Source of the DNA: Butyriboletus loyo
Taxonomy: Eukaryota > Basidiomycota > Agaricomycetes > Boletales > Boletaceae
Assembly: GCA_038093515.1 (NCBI GenBank)
Contig: JBBPSI010000153.1
Span: 1 to 61,514 of the forward strand
Length of the DNA: 61,514 nt
Reading direction: 5' to 3'
Shown here: one piece after another, positions 11,406 to 24,094 of the stretch
Position numbering within the stretch: position 1 is the first letter of the stretch
Layout: every line of letters begins with the position of its first letter
The notes under the pieces: model-generated
What the model was told of the DNA's origin: nothing
Databases searched by the model: none
Seen by the model: only the letters and a program-made list of their open reading frames with translations
Translations under genes and position numbers: made by a program

Positions 11406-13897
11406 ATGAACGGAGGTGCGCCGTCGTCGTCGAAGGCGCCGTCGAGGACACTCCTCACCGCAGGATCGCTTTCATCGGCGCGTGCAAAGCGGGATTCGCT
11501 CATGGCTGAACTAGAGCGCGGTAAGCTCTTTCCTCCCGTCTTCCCCGGGCCGCGCGAGCTAACCACACCACATCTTCGCAGACCCACAACACTCGACCGC
11601 AAAGCGCCAACAACGTTCCCAGGCATTCACCTCGCACATGACCCATGCCTCCCTCGAGCGCCAGCTTCTCTCTGCACAGGCCGCCAAGACCGAGCTCGAG
11701 AACAACCTGCGCAAAAAGGAAGTATACATCGAGCAGCTGGAGGGCGATAGGCGTTTCTTGGCCGAGAGAGAGCAAACAGAACGCGAGGAAAAGGAAAGGG
11801 AACGCGAGGCAAACACGGAGGACAAGGTGCGTGCGCATTGGACTCATATGCAAGCGCACGTTTCGGTTTACCTGCCACCGCCCTCACGTCCTTGTCTTAG
11901 AAAAATTCGGAGGCGAATCTGAGGTCTCTGCGTGGTGCCATTGCCACGCTCAGGAACGAGAATATCGAGCTTAAAGAATCGTATTCCACACTGCAACGGA
12001 CCCATGCCCAAGTCCTTGCAACCCAGAAAGCCGAATCCTCGACTTTGACGCGGAGAAATGCAGAACTCGAGCAAGAACTCGTGGAATATCGAGCGATCGC
12101 CGAGGAACGCGATGCCACAATCCAGGTTCTGCAACAGAAATTCGACGAGGCGGAGGCTTCTTCCGAGCCAATGCTCCAAAGACAAAACGAGAACGAGAAC
12201 TGGGGTGTTATCCGTGATGAGCTTCACCGTCAGGCCTCATATCTACGGTCGCTAGAAACGACGAACGCAAAATTAAATGCGGAGTTGGGCAGATATAAGG
12301 ACAGGCACGCGAATCTTGAGGTTCTGCGCGAGGAGAAACGGGCGTTGGAGGGCAAAGTCTTGGTCGTGGATGAGCTGAGAGAAAAGGTTGTTTCGTTGGA
12401 GGCTCAAGTTGAGGCAGCAAGACGAGAACGGCAAGAGTGGTGCGTCGTGTATTTTACCAACGACTGCTTGTCGACCCAGCGCACAGGGCGAACAAGTCTA
12501 ATGAGGTTGGCACGCCTTCCAAGCCTTCTGTATCGGTCATCCAGAGCCTCTCCGAGCTCCGGCTGACGCACGCACGCCTGCTTGAAGAACATGGCGCTAG
12601 CATGGCCGTCCTTAGGGCTCGCGAAGCCGAACTCGCACGTATGAATGAGTCCCTTTTAGAAGCCCAAGGGACGATAGGAACATTACAGGGTGAGGTACAA
12701 ACTCTCAAAGACAAGGTGGTACGACGCGAGCAACGAGCTCAACTGGCTGAGCGAGAGGTCGGATTCCTACAAGCCCTTGTGGTGTGTGCGAATACTTGAA
12801 GTATAAGATTATTCTTGATTGTTCTTCAGACAAGTTTCACTGCTGAAGACCAAGCTACTCGGGAGGTGTCCACTTCCGACAGCAGTCTCTCGCAACGCAT
12901 ACTCCACCTCGAACAATCGCTGTCGGAGTACAAAGCCATCAATGGCCAACTACAAAAAGCATTGGATGCTATAGATAGCGAGGACAGCGCGGGTGGCACT
13001 AGGCTCTCCCGGAAAGAGCTGAGGCAACGGATGGAGTACCACAAGGATGCAGCCGAGGAGGCGACCAAAAGTACCGGTCCATTCATGCAACCAAAGAGTC
13101 TATGCTGACCTCCATGTCGTTTAGCTCTCGAAGAAGCCCACAGCACGATCAAAATACAGGAAGATAAGGTCGAAGAGTTGGAACAGACGCTCTTTGAGCT
13201 ACGAGGGAATATTGGCGCTGGAAACCACGTCCCACCAGGCATGCGCGTCCTCTGTCTCCGTGACAATCCGGCTCAACAATGGAGTGACCTCCGACAATCG
13301 GTCATGGATCGTCTCAAGAGCGAGAACGAAGCACTCATCAAGCGACTGAGAGACCTCGAGAACAGCGGAGTGGTTGACGCGCAAGCAGGGACGTCACGCG
13401 GGGAAAAACTCGTCCCACGTGAGAGCTGGGAGGTGCTTCACAAAGAGAAGGAGGAACTGGAGGAAGTCGTGAAACAAAAGGAGAAACGGCTGCTGCGACT
13501 TCAGCAGGTGTGTATACAGTTCTCTGCCTCTTATTCCCAGCCATTTCAAACACGCGACTTGCAGGTCTTCACGGCCAAGAGTGCCGAGTTCCGAGAAGCG
13601 ATCGCGTCTATCCTGGGACTGAAGCTCGCCTTCTATCCGAACGGGCAAGTGAGGGTGACCTCGATATACGACCTCTCTGCGTCGTTTGTCTTCCAGCCTC
13701 TGAGCAAAACGAGCGCGGACGGAGACGGTGCACGCATGCAGCTGGTCGCCCAGGGCGAAGGAGGGCCTCAGGATCTGCCCCAGTTGATGCACTACTGGGT
13801 GGAGGAGGAACAGTGCATCCCGGGATTCCTTGCGAGTGTGACGTTGGAGTGCTACGACAAGTCGAAGAGAGAAGGTGGAGGGGATTTTAACGGTTGA
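11406..13897 (+). CDS. MAD1: spindle assembly checkpoint protein MAD1
   Basis: Coiled-coil scaffold that recruits MAD2 to unattached kinetochores. Most of the protein is heptad-rich coiled coil: the exons after 11638 are dense in Leu, Glu, Arg and Gln. The C-terminal globular domain is diagnostic: VFTAKSAEFREAIASILG, FYPNGQVRVTS and a C-terminal beta region ending SVTLECYDKSKRE. The start at 11406 begins MNGGAPSSSKAPSRTLL, a basic Ser-rich head. The first exon ends at about 11521, and a 60-nt intron with a GCTAACC branch-like site follows. Later introns are at about 11826, 12440, 12783, 13068 and 13508. Estimated product is 690-700 aa, close to family size. Just before the C-terminal domain the sequence reads RLLRLQQVF, where other MAD1 proteins have an Arg-Leu-Lys motif used for BUB1 binding. 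The stop is 60 bp before the proposed start of the zinc-module gene. Confidence 0.88.
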
Positions 13898-13957
13898 TAT
13901 GATAGCGTACTCCTCAGTAATGATAATATATATCAAGCCTTATCGAACCAGCCGAAC

Positions 13958-16900
13958 ATGCTTTCTACACGTGTCAGTTGTGAACCGAGCCCGAGTCGTT
14001 TGCTGATCTGCACGACATCTCTCCCTTCCGCCAGCGCTCGTTCGATGGATGCGGGTCCATGCGTCAACCAAGCGCCTTTGATTGTTCCCTCGCAACGGCC
14101 GAGCGCCTCTTTCTCTTCAATTATCGCCGTCATTGCATGTACCCGATGCGGTCGTGCAACCGAGCGAGGGAACGTATGGAACATCTGCGGGTTGTGCGCG
14201 GTGGGAGCACCACGCCCTGGCACCGAGACCGCTGTCGGTTCATCTACCGTGAGTAGTACCCGGATGCCCCCTCTCTCACCGTTTGTCAAACCCCCTTCAA
14301 ACCGGTGCGGGTCGTGGATCGGTTTTGACATCACCCATTCACAAGCACGCACGCTCACGAGACTCTTGTACTCTTTGTACTTCTTCACTGACCATGACAG
14401 ATAATACAACAGCACGCGACCGCCAACTGTACCGCCTGTCGCGCCCCGCTCAGAGTCCCGTTTCACCGCCAAACCGCACACGTCCTTTGTCTGCCCTGTC
14501 AAGCCCTCCATGTTGCCATCGTCAAACACAATCCCCGAGACCGAGCCGCACCGCAAGCGAATCCCTATCCGGTGGTGCCGCCTATAGCCAAGACGCCCCG
14601 CGCCCTCACCTTGGCTCTTGCATTCACATATCCCAATCTCCCTGCGCCTTCCCCGACGTCAGCATCTGTAGGCGGAAGGGTATACTCGAGCGGGAACCAT
14701 CGGGGGGATGTGCCGAGGGCGTGTATGCGCTTTGGGTGCGGTGCACGATTACCCCCGCATGTACCTGGGGACATGTGCGAGGCGTGCGCTGGCGCTGTGT
14801 TCACCCGTCCACCGCCCGCGGCCGCTCAGAAGCGCGTACCTAGACGTACAGCAGAACGCACGTGTCCCCGTCCACGAGAGTCGCTCGATCTCGTTCGTGC
14901 TGTAAGTCACAAGTCATCTTTCGATACCAGCACCGTATCCTGGGAAAAACTCAAGTGTCGTCTCGATCCCAGTCGTTATTGCGCGAAGCTGCTCGTGGCG
15001 CAAAGGTTACAACGGAAAGAAAGGGCGTCGAAAATGAATCGGGGGCTGAGCTAGTATATCCATATGTATGTCTTTGATCACCTTTCCACTCTGTTCGCAT
15101 TGCTCAAGCCCCCTGGAGGATATCCCTGTTGCAAGTTCTACCACATCAAAGTCGGGGAAGGAGGAGTCCAAACCCATCGAGGATGAGGACGTTGAGCTCG
15201 AGCTCATGTATCCAGAGGTTGGCTCTTTGTGTCTTTGATGAGAGCCGGAAAGCCCAGTGCTGACTCTCGTTCCTATCAGGATGCTGAAAAAACTACGTGG
15301 ACATCGTTGCCAAAGCCGCAAACTAAATCGTCCCCACCCGCTACACTGCGTGAACTGTTCAAGAACGGTTTACAGACCATCCCTGCTTTGCAAAATCTGG
15401 CCGCTCTCGCGGATAAAAGCCCACCGGTCAGTGATATTGTCATTTAGAGCGGCATGCAACTTGGCTCACACTCAAGCAATATCAAGCGGCGTTGCCGGAT
15501 GCCAGGATGCAACGAGGTGTTGCCGGCCCGAACTTGTATGCAACGGTGCGTCAAGTGTAGCGTCGGTGACTGGAAGCGGCGCAAATTGGCCGCCAAGGGC
15601 ACTCTTGACCCTTCTCGGCGCCACAGCACCAGTTCGCTAACGACGAATACTTCCATGGAAGAAAAGCAAGCAACGAACATGCTCGACGAAATATCGGTTG
15701 CAGAGGATGGAAGCGACCTCTCACCCCCACCCCCACCACCCACCTCTCCTAGCAAGGGCAGCAGTAACGAATTTACGGAAGATCATGGCGCCATCTCAAT
15801 ACCCGGCTGGGAGAGTGATCTTACCGGTCTCTCTTGCTCGGATTATGACGCGGAAGACATGTCAGAATCGCGCCTAGAGCCTGATCCCAGGCCTGCCAGC
15901 CCACATGAGGGTCCAACGGGCCTCAGGATCCGCATTCCATTGCTCGTTACTCGACCACCTCCAGGGAGTTTACTTCGAAAATGCGGGAACAAGAGATGTA
16001 ATATCGCTCTTCCAAAGGATTACCGATGGAAAACGTGTGATCCGTGTCGGAGAGCACAAAGCATCAGGTTCGAGAACAAACGGAGAAGCATGATGTCTAT
16101 TGGTGAGTATGACAGCCCTAACGTCACGCATATCTCATGACCTCGCCTGTTGCGATTCGATAGAGATGTTGAGGTCTCCTGACCCCTCCTGTCGTCGATG
16201 GCGCTCTCTCAGCCCAGACATGCATGAAACCGACGTGACCTTGACTCCTGAGACCTCCCGACCATGCGTCGGGAGGCTCTGTCGAAATCGAGTCGCCCTT
16301 TCTGAGGCCTATCGGTGGAATACATGTACTAGTTGTCGCGCCAAAGCTCGACGAGAGGCTCTCCAGAAGCGAGATGCACTCCTCGAGGCCCAGCATGCTT
16401 CCTGCCAACCTGAGATTGTACCCCGGTTTCCGGCGTACCAGAACCGGGGGGCACTGTTATCGTCGTTTGACGCGCAGCTCAAAGGGTTCGTCGAGGATCA
16501 AATTATGTACTTTCGAGCAAAGTTGCACGAGTGTGAGGGTTCGAGTCGGACGGAGAGCGAGCCGTGGAAACCTGAACACACACCCATGATCTTCGTTTTT
16601 GTGGGCGAGTATTCGATCGTCACTGGCCAGAAGGGTGATAGAGAGAGAAGTAGCCATGACCGCGACCATTCAAAGTGGCCTGACAGACCAGCGGAGCTGG
16701 GGGCGATGCGCCGAGAAGTGTCGAGCATCGTTTTAGATTTGGCGTGTGTCCTGCGTGCAAAGTTTAGGTGAGATATGCTTTTTTTTCGTCTGTGGCCGCT
16801 TTGGGTGACCGTGAGAGTGGCTGTAGAGCGGGAGAGGCGTTCGCGATCGACGAGGGGGGGGTTATCATGCGGTTTACGTGCTCGCTCGAGTTGACTGCGC

Positions 16901-17148
16901 AACTCCGCCCTCGGACGACCACCGTTGACTCCGGTTCTGACCCTGTCCCGTCGTCTGCATCGGACTCTGAAGCGAACACGAGCAAGGGCGGGGATCCGCT
17001 GTCGACGGTGAAACCACCTCCGAGCCCACCGGCCGTTCCGCTCGTCAAGACGTTCACTGGCGAATTAGAGGCGGTTGTCGTTCCCGACGAGTCACATCGC
17101 TTGTTTCAAGGGCGACGCACGGTGCTCCGGTATCGCATGGTTGGTTGA
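13958..17148 (+). CDS. protein with tandem C-x(2-4)-C...W-x2-C-x2-C modules
   Basis: Not a family I can name. A consistent eight-exon model of about 890 aa can be built: 13958-14248, 14401-14901, 14954-15052, about 15111-15217, 15280-15426, 15487-16102, 16164-16767 and 16827-17148. It contains about six Cys modules: CTRC...VWNICGLC, CTAC...LCLPC, CMRFGC...MCEAC, CRMPGC...CVKC, CGNKRC...RWKTCDPC and CVGRLC...RWNTCTSC. The last four are C-x4-C-x12/13-C-x2-C, often followed by basic residues (CRRAQ, CRAKARRE). They look like small zinc ribbons or knuckles. Between them are acidic, Ser/Pro-rich linkers. The C-terminus is a separate domain (EDQIMYFRAKLHECEG, MRFTCSLELTAQLRP, RLFQGRRTVLRYRMVG). A role in protein or nucleic-acid binding is inference. 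The start is uncertain: the first intron would be unusually long (152 nt), and the opposite strand is also open at 13933-14556. Confidence 0.65.
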
Positions 17149-17694
17149 TGATCGGCATCGTTTCGAGCTGAGGCCTTGGTCTGAGGTCTGGTCCGGGGGC
17201 CGGCGTACGTCACGTCATGGTGCTGTGTGTATCATTCCATCGCGTTCGTACCATATACATCTAATCTACTAGTAACGATATCACTTGTGCACCGGTCGTT
17301 TTGCCACACCCACTGGCAAGTACATACTACATTAATTGGATCGACTCACCTCAAAACCCCTGATGTTGCGAAAAGAAAAAGGTCTGCACTCCTTAGTACT
17401 GTCTTCTTTACGCTTGAGCAAGACTCTTCACCATCAGCGATATTTATCGTGAGCGTCCTGGGTCACTGGGAGCAACTACATTTTCAAAGCGATATATGCA
17501 ACCCCAAAGCTTTTGATTAATGGTCACGTCTTCACTGCATCCATTTCAAGAGCCAAATACGAAAGATTCGTGTTTGGTTGAGTTATATATACACGACTTT
17601 GGTCAAGTGGTGTTACGAAAGCGACGAACCATGGCCACGGCTAGGCCTACTTTGGCCAAATCTGCTTGGGGGCTTTTTTGTTATCCATGCCAAT
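17149..17694. other. intergenic between convergent genes
   Basis: Holds the 3' ends of the zinc-module gene (+) and the MFS gene (-). No gene or repeat recognised. Confidence 0.4.
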
Positions 17695-20431
17695 TCACTT
17701 TCGCTGTCCGTCCCCCGCGTGCACTTTCCCCCCATGACCGCAGGGCGTTCGTTCCATAACAATAACATCGTCGTTGGTAGTAGCTGCTTCTTCGGCCTCG
17801 TTGAAATCTGCTCCACCACTGGCCTTTTCCTTTTTCACCGCCTCACCTTGTTCAGGATCACTGGTCTCGTCCGCGCCCTGCCGAATGACCGTCCGGTGTA
17901 GTGAATACGCACGGATAAAGACAACGAGGACAAGACCAAGAGCTGACAACGGCGTGTTTACGAGCCAGATCGTACTGATAGAGCGAGCGTATGCATGCGT
18001 CACTTCAGCTCTCACGGTGGAATCCTACAACGATGAATCCGAGGTCAGAAAAGCATCCCGATCGATTCAAGACCACATACAGGAATCGATGATATTTTCC
18101 TAATGTTATTGTTGATCGATGCAGCGGAGGCGTTGATAGTAAGACCCGTGATGCCTCTGAGTCTTTGTTGAAGGGTACTCGAGATGATGGCTTCCCCGAC
18201 CGTGATGCCAGTTGTACAACCCAGCGCACTGGAGGATGTGTGAGTCCAGGATCTCCGATGTGGATGTCATCACGTACCGCAGGAAGACAAACGCCGCTGT
18301 GCTCGTAGCCATATCCTCCAGAGGCATGGCAGCTTGGACTGCAATGAGCGGGACCTATCGATGACGATTTTAGCAGGGACGCAGAGTGGGGCATATGTGA
18401 CATACCTGGAACAAGCAACCAATCCCAAGGGATGCAATGAACGGGTATATTTCCTGAGTACCACTGCAAAGATGAGACACAGGTAGCGATACAAGCCGAA
18501 GATAGCTGTACTCACATGCTGGATGTACTGTCTAGCATGATCATGAAGCCCCATCCAATGGTCATCACAACCCAAGCGCCCCACATGATCGGACGATATG
18601 ACCCGGTGCGTGCCACAAACATACTTGACAGTGCCGACTGCAAAGCGATGCCAAGGGAATAGGGAAGCATCCTGTTGCAAGCGTGAGAAATTCCGCGCAT
18701 ACCCAGAAATAAAATTGACTGACTTAACACCAGAGGCAGTAGCAGATGCGCCGAGGACTATGCGGGCTGTCAGCTACTAGTATGGAAAGAAGCGGATTAA
18801 ACATACCTTGGTAATACAAAGGCAGATAGCTGAAGAATATTCAGTACAAGTTGACCCACACAATATGAAACGTACTATAATCCTATTTTCAAAGAAGTTG
18901 ACAATGCGTCAATGATCATCGAGCATCAGTCGACATACATACCAGAAAAGGCAACAACGGCGTGCAAAAACGTAGAAATTAGAACCAAGCCGGTCGTACG
19001 CGTCTACCAGAAAAGTCAGGGGCATGCGGAAAGGCAAAGGAGCACACGAACTTTGAACAGTCGTGGCGGAGTGATTGCAGACCGTTTGGTGTACATCTCA
19101 TTTATCGCGTAGCCTACGAGAAAAATGCCTCCGATAACGAGGAGAGAAATGGTTTTGGCGCTTTTCCCTAGCTAGTAGTCAGTCTCTGGGCAAGTCCGTT
19201 TGCAACGGTTTTTGCATACACGTGGTGTTGCCGGAGTTAAACCCTACCAAAAGGCAGACTACGCCAGAGACAGCAGTGACCAGTCCGACAAAATCAAATT
19301 CTTTGACGTGGTCATGGAACGATCTTTCTTGATGTGCGTTGAGATTTAAGAAGAAGAATAGAAGAGCGCCTGCTACGCCACCAGATGGTCTATTGCAAGA
19401 GTCAAACAGGGCCCGTTGACTCGAGAACAATCACTGACAGGTTGATCCAGAAACACCTGGGAGCCAAAGTAAGGAGATGACCCCATCAGCAATCAGATAA
19501 CATACCATCTCCACGAAGCATGGTCGGTTAATGCCTGAATATGATATTAAGCTATAAACGGTGGGTGCGCCAAAGCGGACTGACTCCGCCAAGGAGTGGT
19601 CCTACGACACTGCGATAATTGAGTAATGCTCTGTTGAGTAAGATGCATCGCCTACCCGGCAATACTCCAAGTGGCACTAATGGCTCCTCCATACTTGGCT
19701 CGGCTAAGCAATCTAAGGGACAAGGAAGGAAGCAACAACACAGAACTCACTCCTTGAGGGACACAATGTCTGATATGGTGATTTGTACCAACGAAATAAT
19801 GCCGCCACCACCTATTCCTTGCACAGCACGGCAAACTATGAGCCATGTCATGCTCTGGGCGGCACCACAGAACGCTGATCCAACCTAAACACAGTGATAC
19901 GTTTGGAGGTTGTTCGCGTCAAGTAAATTACAGACCAAAAATATGAGGATACATCCGTACAACATTGGCTTTCGACCTATGAAGCCCATAAATGAGTAGG
20001 ATGGGATTGACGAGAGTGGATAGGATAGCAGACCTAAAATGTTGGAGAGTTTTCCGTAAAGCGGCCCCAAAGATGCTGAGGATAGCATGTAGGCGCTGAG
20101 ATACTTGACGATTAGGTCATGCTTATGCGTCGGTGCACGAGCGTTGAGTTTACCTCCCGACCCAACTATAATTGTTGCCTCCGCCTAGTTCGGCTACGAT
20201 GGTGGGTAAAGCAGTAACTAAAACGGACTGTGGTCCGTGTCAGGCCAGGTAAATGCGGGATCGACAAAGAGATACTTGATCGAGTGCGGCGAGAAAGATG
20301 GAACACATGAGACTAAAAATTACGATTCCGAGCCGATTTTTTGGGATAATATGTTGCTCCTTCTCCTTCCAGGACGCACCTGGTTCAGCCTTTGATGGTG
20401 GATCCTTGAGCACGGCAGTGGACGAGGACAT
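17695..20431 (-). CDS. MFS transporter, DHA2-like
   Basis: Membrane permease of the major facilitator superfamily, drug:H+ antiporter-2 type, predicted 14 helices. The start at 20431 gives a hydrophilic head (MSSSTAVLKD...), then a first helix ending in LAALDQ. The next exon encodes ALPTIVAELGGGNNYSWVG, the signature block of this group. Later exons give LGPLYGKLSN, FIGRKPMLYGCILIFL, FDFVGLVTAVSGVVCLLVGF and SSMFVARTGSYRPIMWGAWV. The final exon carries the last helix (TPLSALGLVLVVFIRAYSLH) and a charged cytosolic tail, ending at 17695-17697. There are many short introns. Substrates of such proteins are diverse (drugs, siderophores, toxins, sugars) and cannot be told here. It is divergent from the GH89 gene with 802 bp between starts. 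Confidence 0.85.
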
Positions 20432-21233
20432 GATCGGGATAGAGGGGGCTGAGGGTTGAACGTTGATAAGTAAAATGCGGGGCGATCTCCTCAGTGGCGT
20501 ACTTTTTCTGGATGAGCAGCTGTATGTATATAGCCTCCATGGATTGCGGGATGGGAAGTCATGCCTGAGAACTGAAACACGAAGGTCACTTGTCAGAGAT
20601 AACCAATATCCTACTTAGGGTAGTCTACCCCACACAGGACATAAAACAAAACAATATTGCGGCTTGCGAAGACACTGAGCCAATTAAAATTGCATTGCGC
20701 GACTCGGTGACTCACCAGGAGACCAAACATAAAACCGATAAGCAAGCACTACCAAGCACGATGAAGTACATAACTCGTAGAACCGACTGTAAACATTTTC
20801 GGCAGGTGTGGATCGCAGATACGAGTGTGTCCGCTGGCCTGTCAGTTTTGAAACATGTTGCAAGCGTGACTTGAACGTAACGAGCAGCATCTTACCAGGT
20901 CGTGAATGCAAGTTGAAGCGTTGATTGAATCAGAATATGGCTGTTACCGCAGGGCGAGCGTCGAGATACCGAGTTAGCGCTTCGCTGGTATCTGCGACCC
21001 ATTAAATAATGATCTGGACGATCAGCCATCGACTTGATCTCTTCGTAGCGGCCTGTGACTTTCCGGGACAAAAGTTTCCCGCCGGCGCCTACCTATGAAT
21101 CGACGAGGCCCACGCCAATCATTATTCAACACACTCAGAAATACCACAGCTGGTTCCTCTCAGGAGGATACTTACAACGTCCTCGGAGAAGCCCAACAAT
21201 CTGATTTCGCTTTTATCGACTCGTACTCTCATC
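20432..21233. promoter_or_regulatory. shared upstream region MFS / GH89
   Basis: An 802-bp gap between divergent start codons contains no recognisable gene. It must hold both promoters; no specific site could be assigned. Confidence 0.4.
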
Positions 21234-23585
21234 ATGATGAGGGTCCTCAGTGGTACTAGGCTCATGGTTCTCATCGCCTTGGGTACTGCAGTGCGCGCCT
21301 TGACAGAGATGACCCACACTGGAAGCGTGGATGGCCTCTACTCGTTAATTCAGAGACGCATCCCAGCTCATAGCCAGTCCTTCAACTTCGTCTTGGCGCC
21401 AGATGTCAGCGTCCTCGATACATTTACCCTGAGCGACGCGGACTCGCACCGCCAAGGAAACGCTCAGATCAACATACAGTGTACATCGATCAGCGCATGT
21501 GCTCGCGGCTTGTACACGTAAGGCTTCTTTCCCCCCTCCTGTTCTTCCGGGGCGCTGAAATGATGCTATCTCTGCAAAAGCTACCTCACCGAATACGGTG
21601 GTGTCGACATCTGGTGGACTGGTTCTAGGCTCGAGAACCTCCCTGATAAGCTACCATCCATCGGGACACCCGTAACACACAGTTCACTCGTTAAATACCG
21701 CTACTTTTTCAACACGGTCACGTTCAGCTACACGACCGCGTTCTACACCTTCGACGACTGGGAGCTTCTCTTTGACTGGATGGCTCTCCGCGGCGTCAAC
21801 CTCCCCCTCGCATGGGTCGGTTACGAATACACCCTCATCCAGGTGTTCCGCGAAGCAGGATTGAGCGATTCGGACATCTTGAGCTTTTTGTCAGGCCCAC
21901 CTTTCCAGGCGTGGAATCGATTCGGCAATATCCAGGGTAGCTGGGGCGGCGAGCTGCCGATGCAATGGGTCAATGATCAATTTAACCTGCAGAAACAGCT
22001 CATCCCACGCATGCTCGAGCTCGGGATGACCCCCGTGATGCCTTCGTTTACAGGATTTGTCCCGCCTGCACTCTCTGTTTTGTACCCTAACGTGTCTATC
22101 GTCGTCGGGGGTCAATGGGGCGGGTTCCCAAGTGCTTTTACCAACGTCTCCTTCCTCGAACCTTTCGATCCCCTCTTTCCTACCCTCCAAAAGTCGTTCA
22201 TCAGCAAGCAGACAGCCGCCTATGGAAACGTGTCACACATCTACACGCTCGATCAATACAACGAGAACAACCCATACAGCAACAACGCCTCTTACTTACA
22301 GAGTATCGCGTCGAATACGTTCGCCAGTTTGCGCGCCGCTGATCCTGAAGCGATATGGATGATGCAAGGATGGATGTTCTACAGTTCCGAAACGTTTTGG
22401 ACCACGGAGCTCGTTCAGGCGTATCTCGGAGGTGTACCAGGAAACGACAGTATGATCATCCTGGACCTCTACAGTGAGGCACAGCCTCAGTGGCAGAGGC
22501 TGGATAGCTATTATGGAAAGAAATGGGTTTGGTGCGAACTTCACGATTATGGAGGGAACATGGGCCTCGAGGGCAATTTTCTGAACGTCACAGAAGCGCC
22601 GGTGAGCGCGCTTGCCTCATCTGGGAGTTCCATGGTTGGTATGGGCTTGACACCGGAAGGTTTGGAAGGAAATGAAATCGTGTATGACGTCCTCCTCGAC
22701 CAGGCTTGGTCACCAACACCAATCAACCGAACATCATATGTTTCTTCATGGGTCTCGAGGCGATATAACATTGGCAATCTCCCGCCAGCCGTTGTGGATG
22801 CCTGGCAGCTACTCGCATCGACAGTGTATAACAATCAAAACCCATCGGTCCAAGCGACCGTCAAGAGCATCCTCGAAATCGCACCAGCCTTGACCGGGCT
22901 CGTAAACGGCACCGGACATTTTCCTACCCTCTTGTTCTACGACACCAACACCACCATCGTCCCTGCCCTGCAGATGTTGATCCAAGCTAGCCTCGATTCC
23001 CAAGAACTCTCCACAATCCCAGAGTTCCGCTACGACCTCGTGGACGTGACTCGCCAACTGCTTGCCAACCGATTCATCGACCTATACGAGTCCCTCGTCG
23101 ACGTCTTCAATGCGTCGACGACCGACGCGGCCGCGGTAGAGGCAGCCGGTAAACCCCTCGTCGAGCTCCTGTACGACCTCGACGCACTCTTGCTCGCAAA
23201 TCCGCATTTCCGCCTTTCCAAGTGGCTCGACGCCGCGCGAAGCTGGTCACACGGCAACGCGACGTACGCGGCCTATCTCGAGTACACCGCCCGGAACCAG
23301 ATCACGCTCTGGGGGCCCACCGGGCAGATCAACGACTACGCGTCGAAACAGTGGGGCGGCCTCGTGGGTGGGTATTACGCGCCGCGTTGGGAAGCCTTTG
23401 TTGGGTACTTGGTAGGTACCAAGCAGAACGGAACGTCGTATGACGCGACTGCGGTGACGAACATGATGGTTTCGATTGGGGAATGGTGGGACGGCCAGGT
23501 CGGGGATTCGGTGGGGTCCAGGAACGAGGTGGCGACGGGGTACGTGTTGGAGATCGTGCGAGTCCTGGCTTCCAAGTACGCCTGA
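21234..23585 (+). CDS. GH89 alpha-N-acetylglucosaminidase, secreted
   Basis: Glycoside hydrolase family 89 (NAGLU-like), which removes terminal alpha-N-acetylglucosamine. Two exons, 21234-21517 and 21581-23585, encode about 762 aa, similar to human NAGLU. The N-terminus has a signal peptide (LMVLIALGTAVRA). The family order is clear: N-terminal alpha/beta domain, then YGGVDIWW, the catalytic barrel (WELLFDWMALRGVNLPLAWVGYE, MTPVMPSFTGFVP) and the C-terminal helical domain. The LDQYNENNPYS segment carries the Asn-Glu expected for the acid/base residue. LTPEGLEGNEIVYD carries the nucleophile-type Glu region known from NAGLU. There are several N-glycosylation sequons (NVS, NGT, NAT, NRT). Two in-frame ATGs are adjacent at the start. 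The gene is convergent with the six-hairpin glycosidase. Confidence 0.93.
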
Positions 23586-23816
23586 GTAAATCCACAGCGA
23601 TGTACAGCCCAACAGGGTCTTGGCGAGTTCTGTGAATGCTCATAATGCCAATTGTCATTTACTCACCGTAACTCGCTTGAGGATCAGCTTTGGGTTTCCC
23701 TCGGAAATGAGAGGCCCGGGAGGCGGTCGGGTACGATCATGTCAGTGCGAACATAATGTATCGGCGTTGTTGGAAGACACACACGAAACCCCTGGCATGT
23801 GAATTTGGTGTTAGTG

Positions 23817-23853
23817 CACACCATGGTAACCACGGTCTGGTAACCATGGTGTG
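23817..23853. repeat. inverted repeat between convergent glycosidase genes
   Basis: Arms CACACCATGGT (23817-23827) and ACCATGGTGTG (23843-23853) are perfect 11-bp complements. The stem extends five more bases inward with one mismatch. It lies in the 509-bp gap between the GH89 and six-hairpin stops, so it could mark a 3'-end or insulator structure, or be chance. Nothing else is seen in that gap. Confidence 0.55.
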
Positions 23854-24094
23854 TGAGTGAGCATGAACTAGATAAATGGACAAGTAAGTCCTCCAGTCGA
23901 CTATGTACGAGACTGGAAGGAAGTAGCGAGGCCACGCGTCGTGAGAACAGAGTGATATAACTCCAACACGGTGAACCGCACCGTCTCCATGCGACCATCT
24001 GCATGTTTGGCCACGAGGCAGCGAATGAATATACAAGCCACATCGACAGCACGCACTCGATTCAAACACACTATATCATCAGATAAGACGATGC

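Noticed and set aside
13933..14556. Minus-strand 207-codon frame as a separate gene
   Set aside because: It lies opposite an exon with a Cys module and would sit against the plus-strand gene; no family recognised. Kept only as a finding because the decision is not certain.
16530..16560. tRNA B-box-like GGTTCGAGTC
   Set aside because: No A box or acceptor stem pairing around it, and it lies inside a coding exon.
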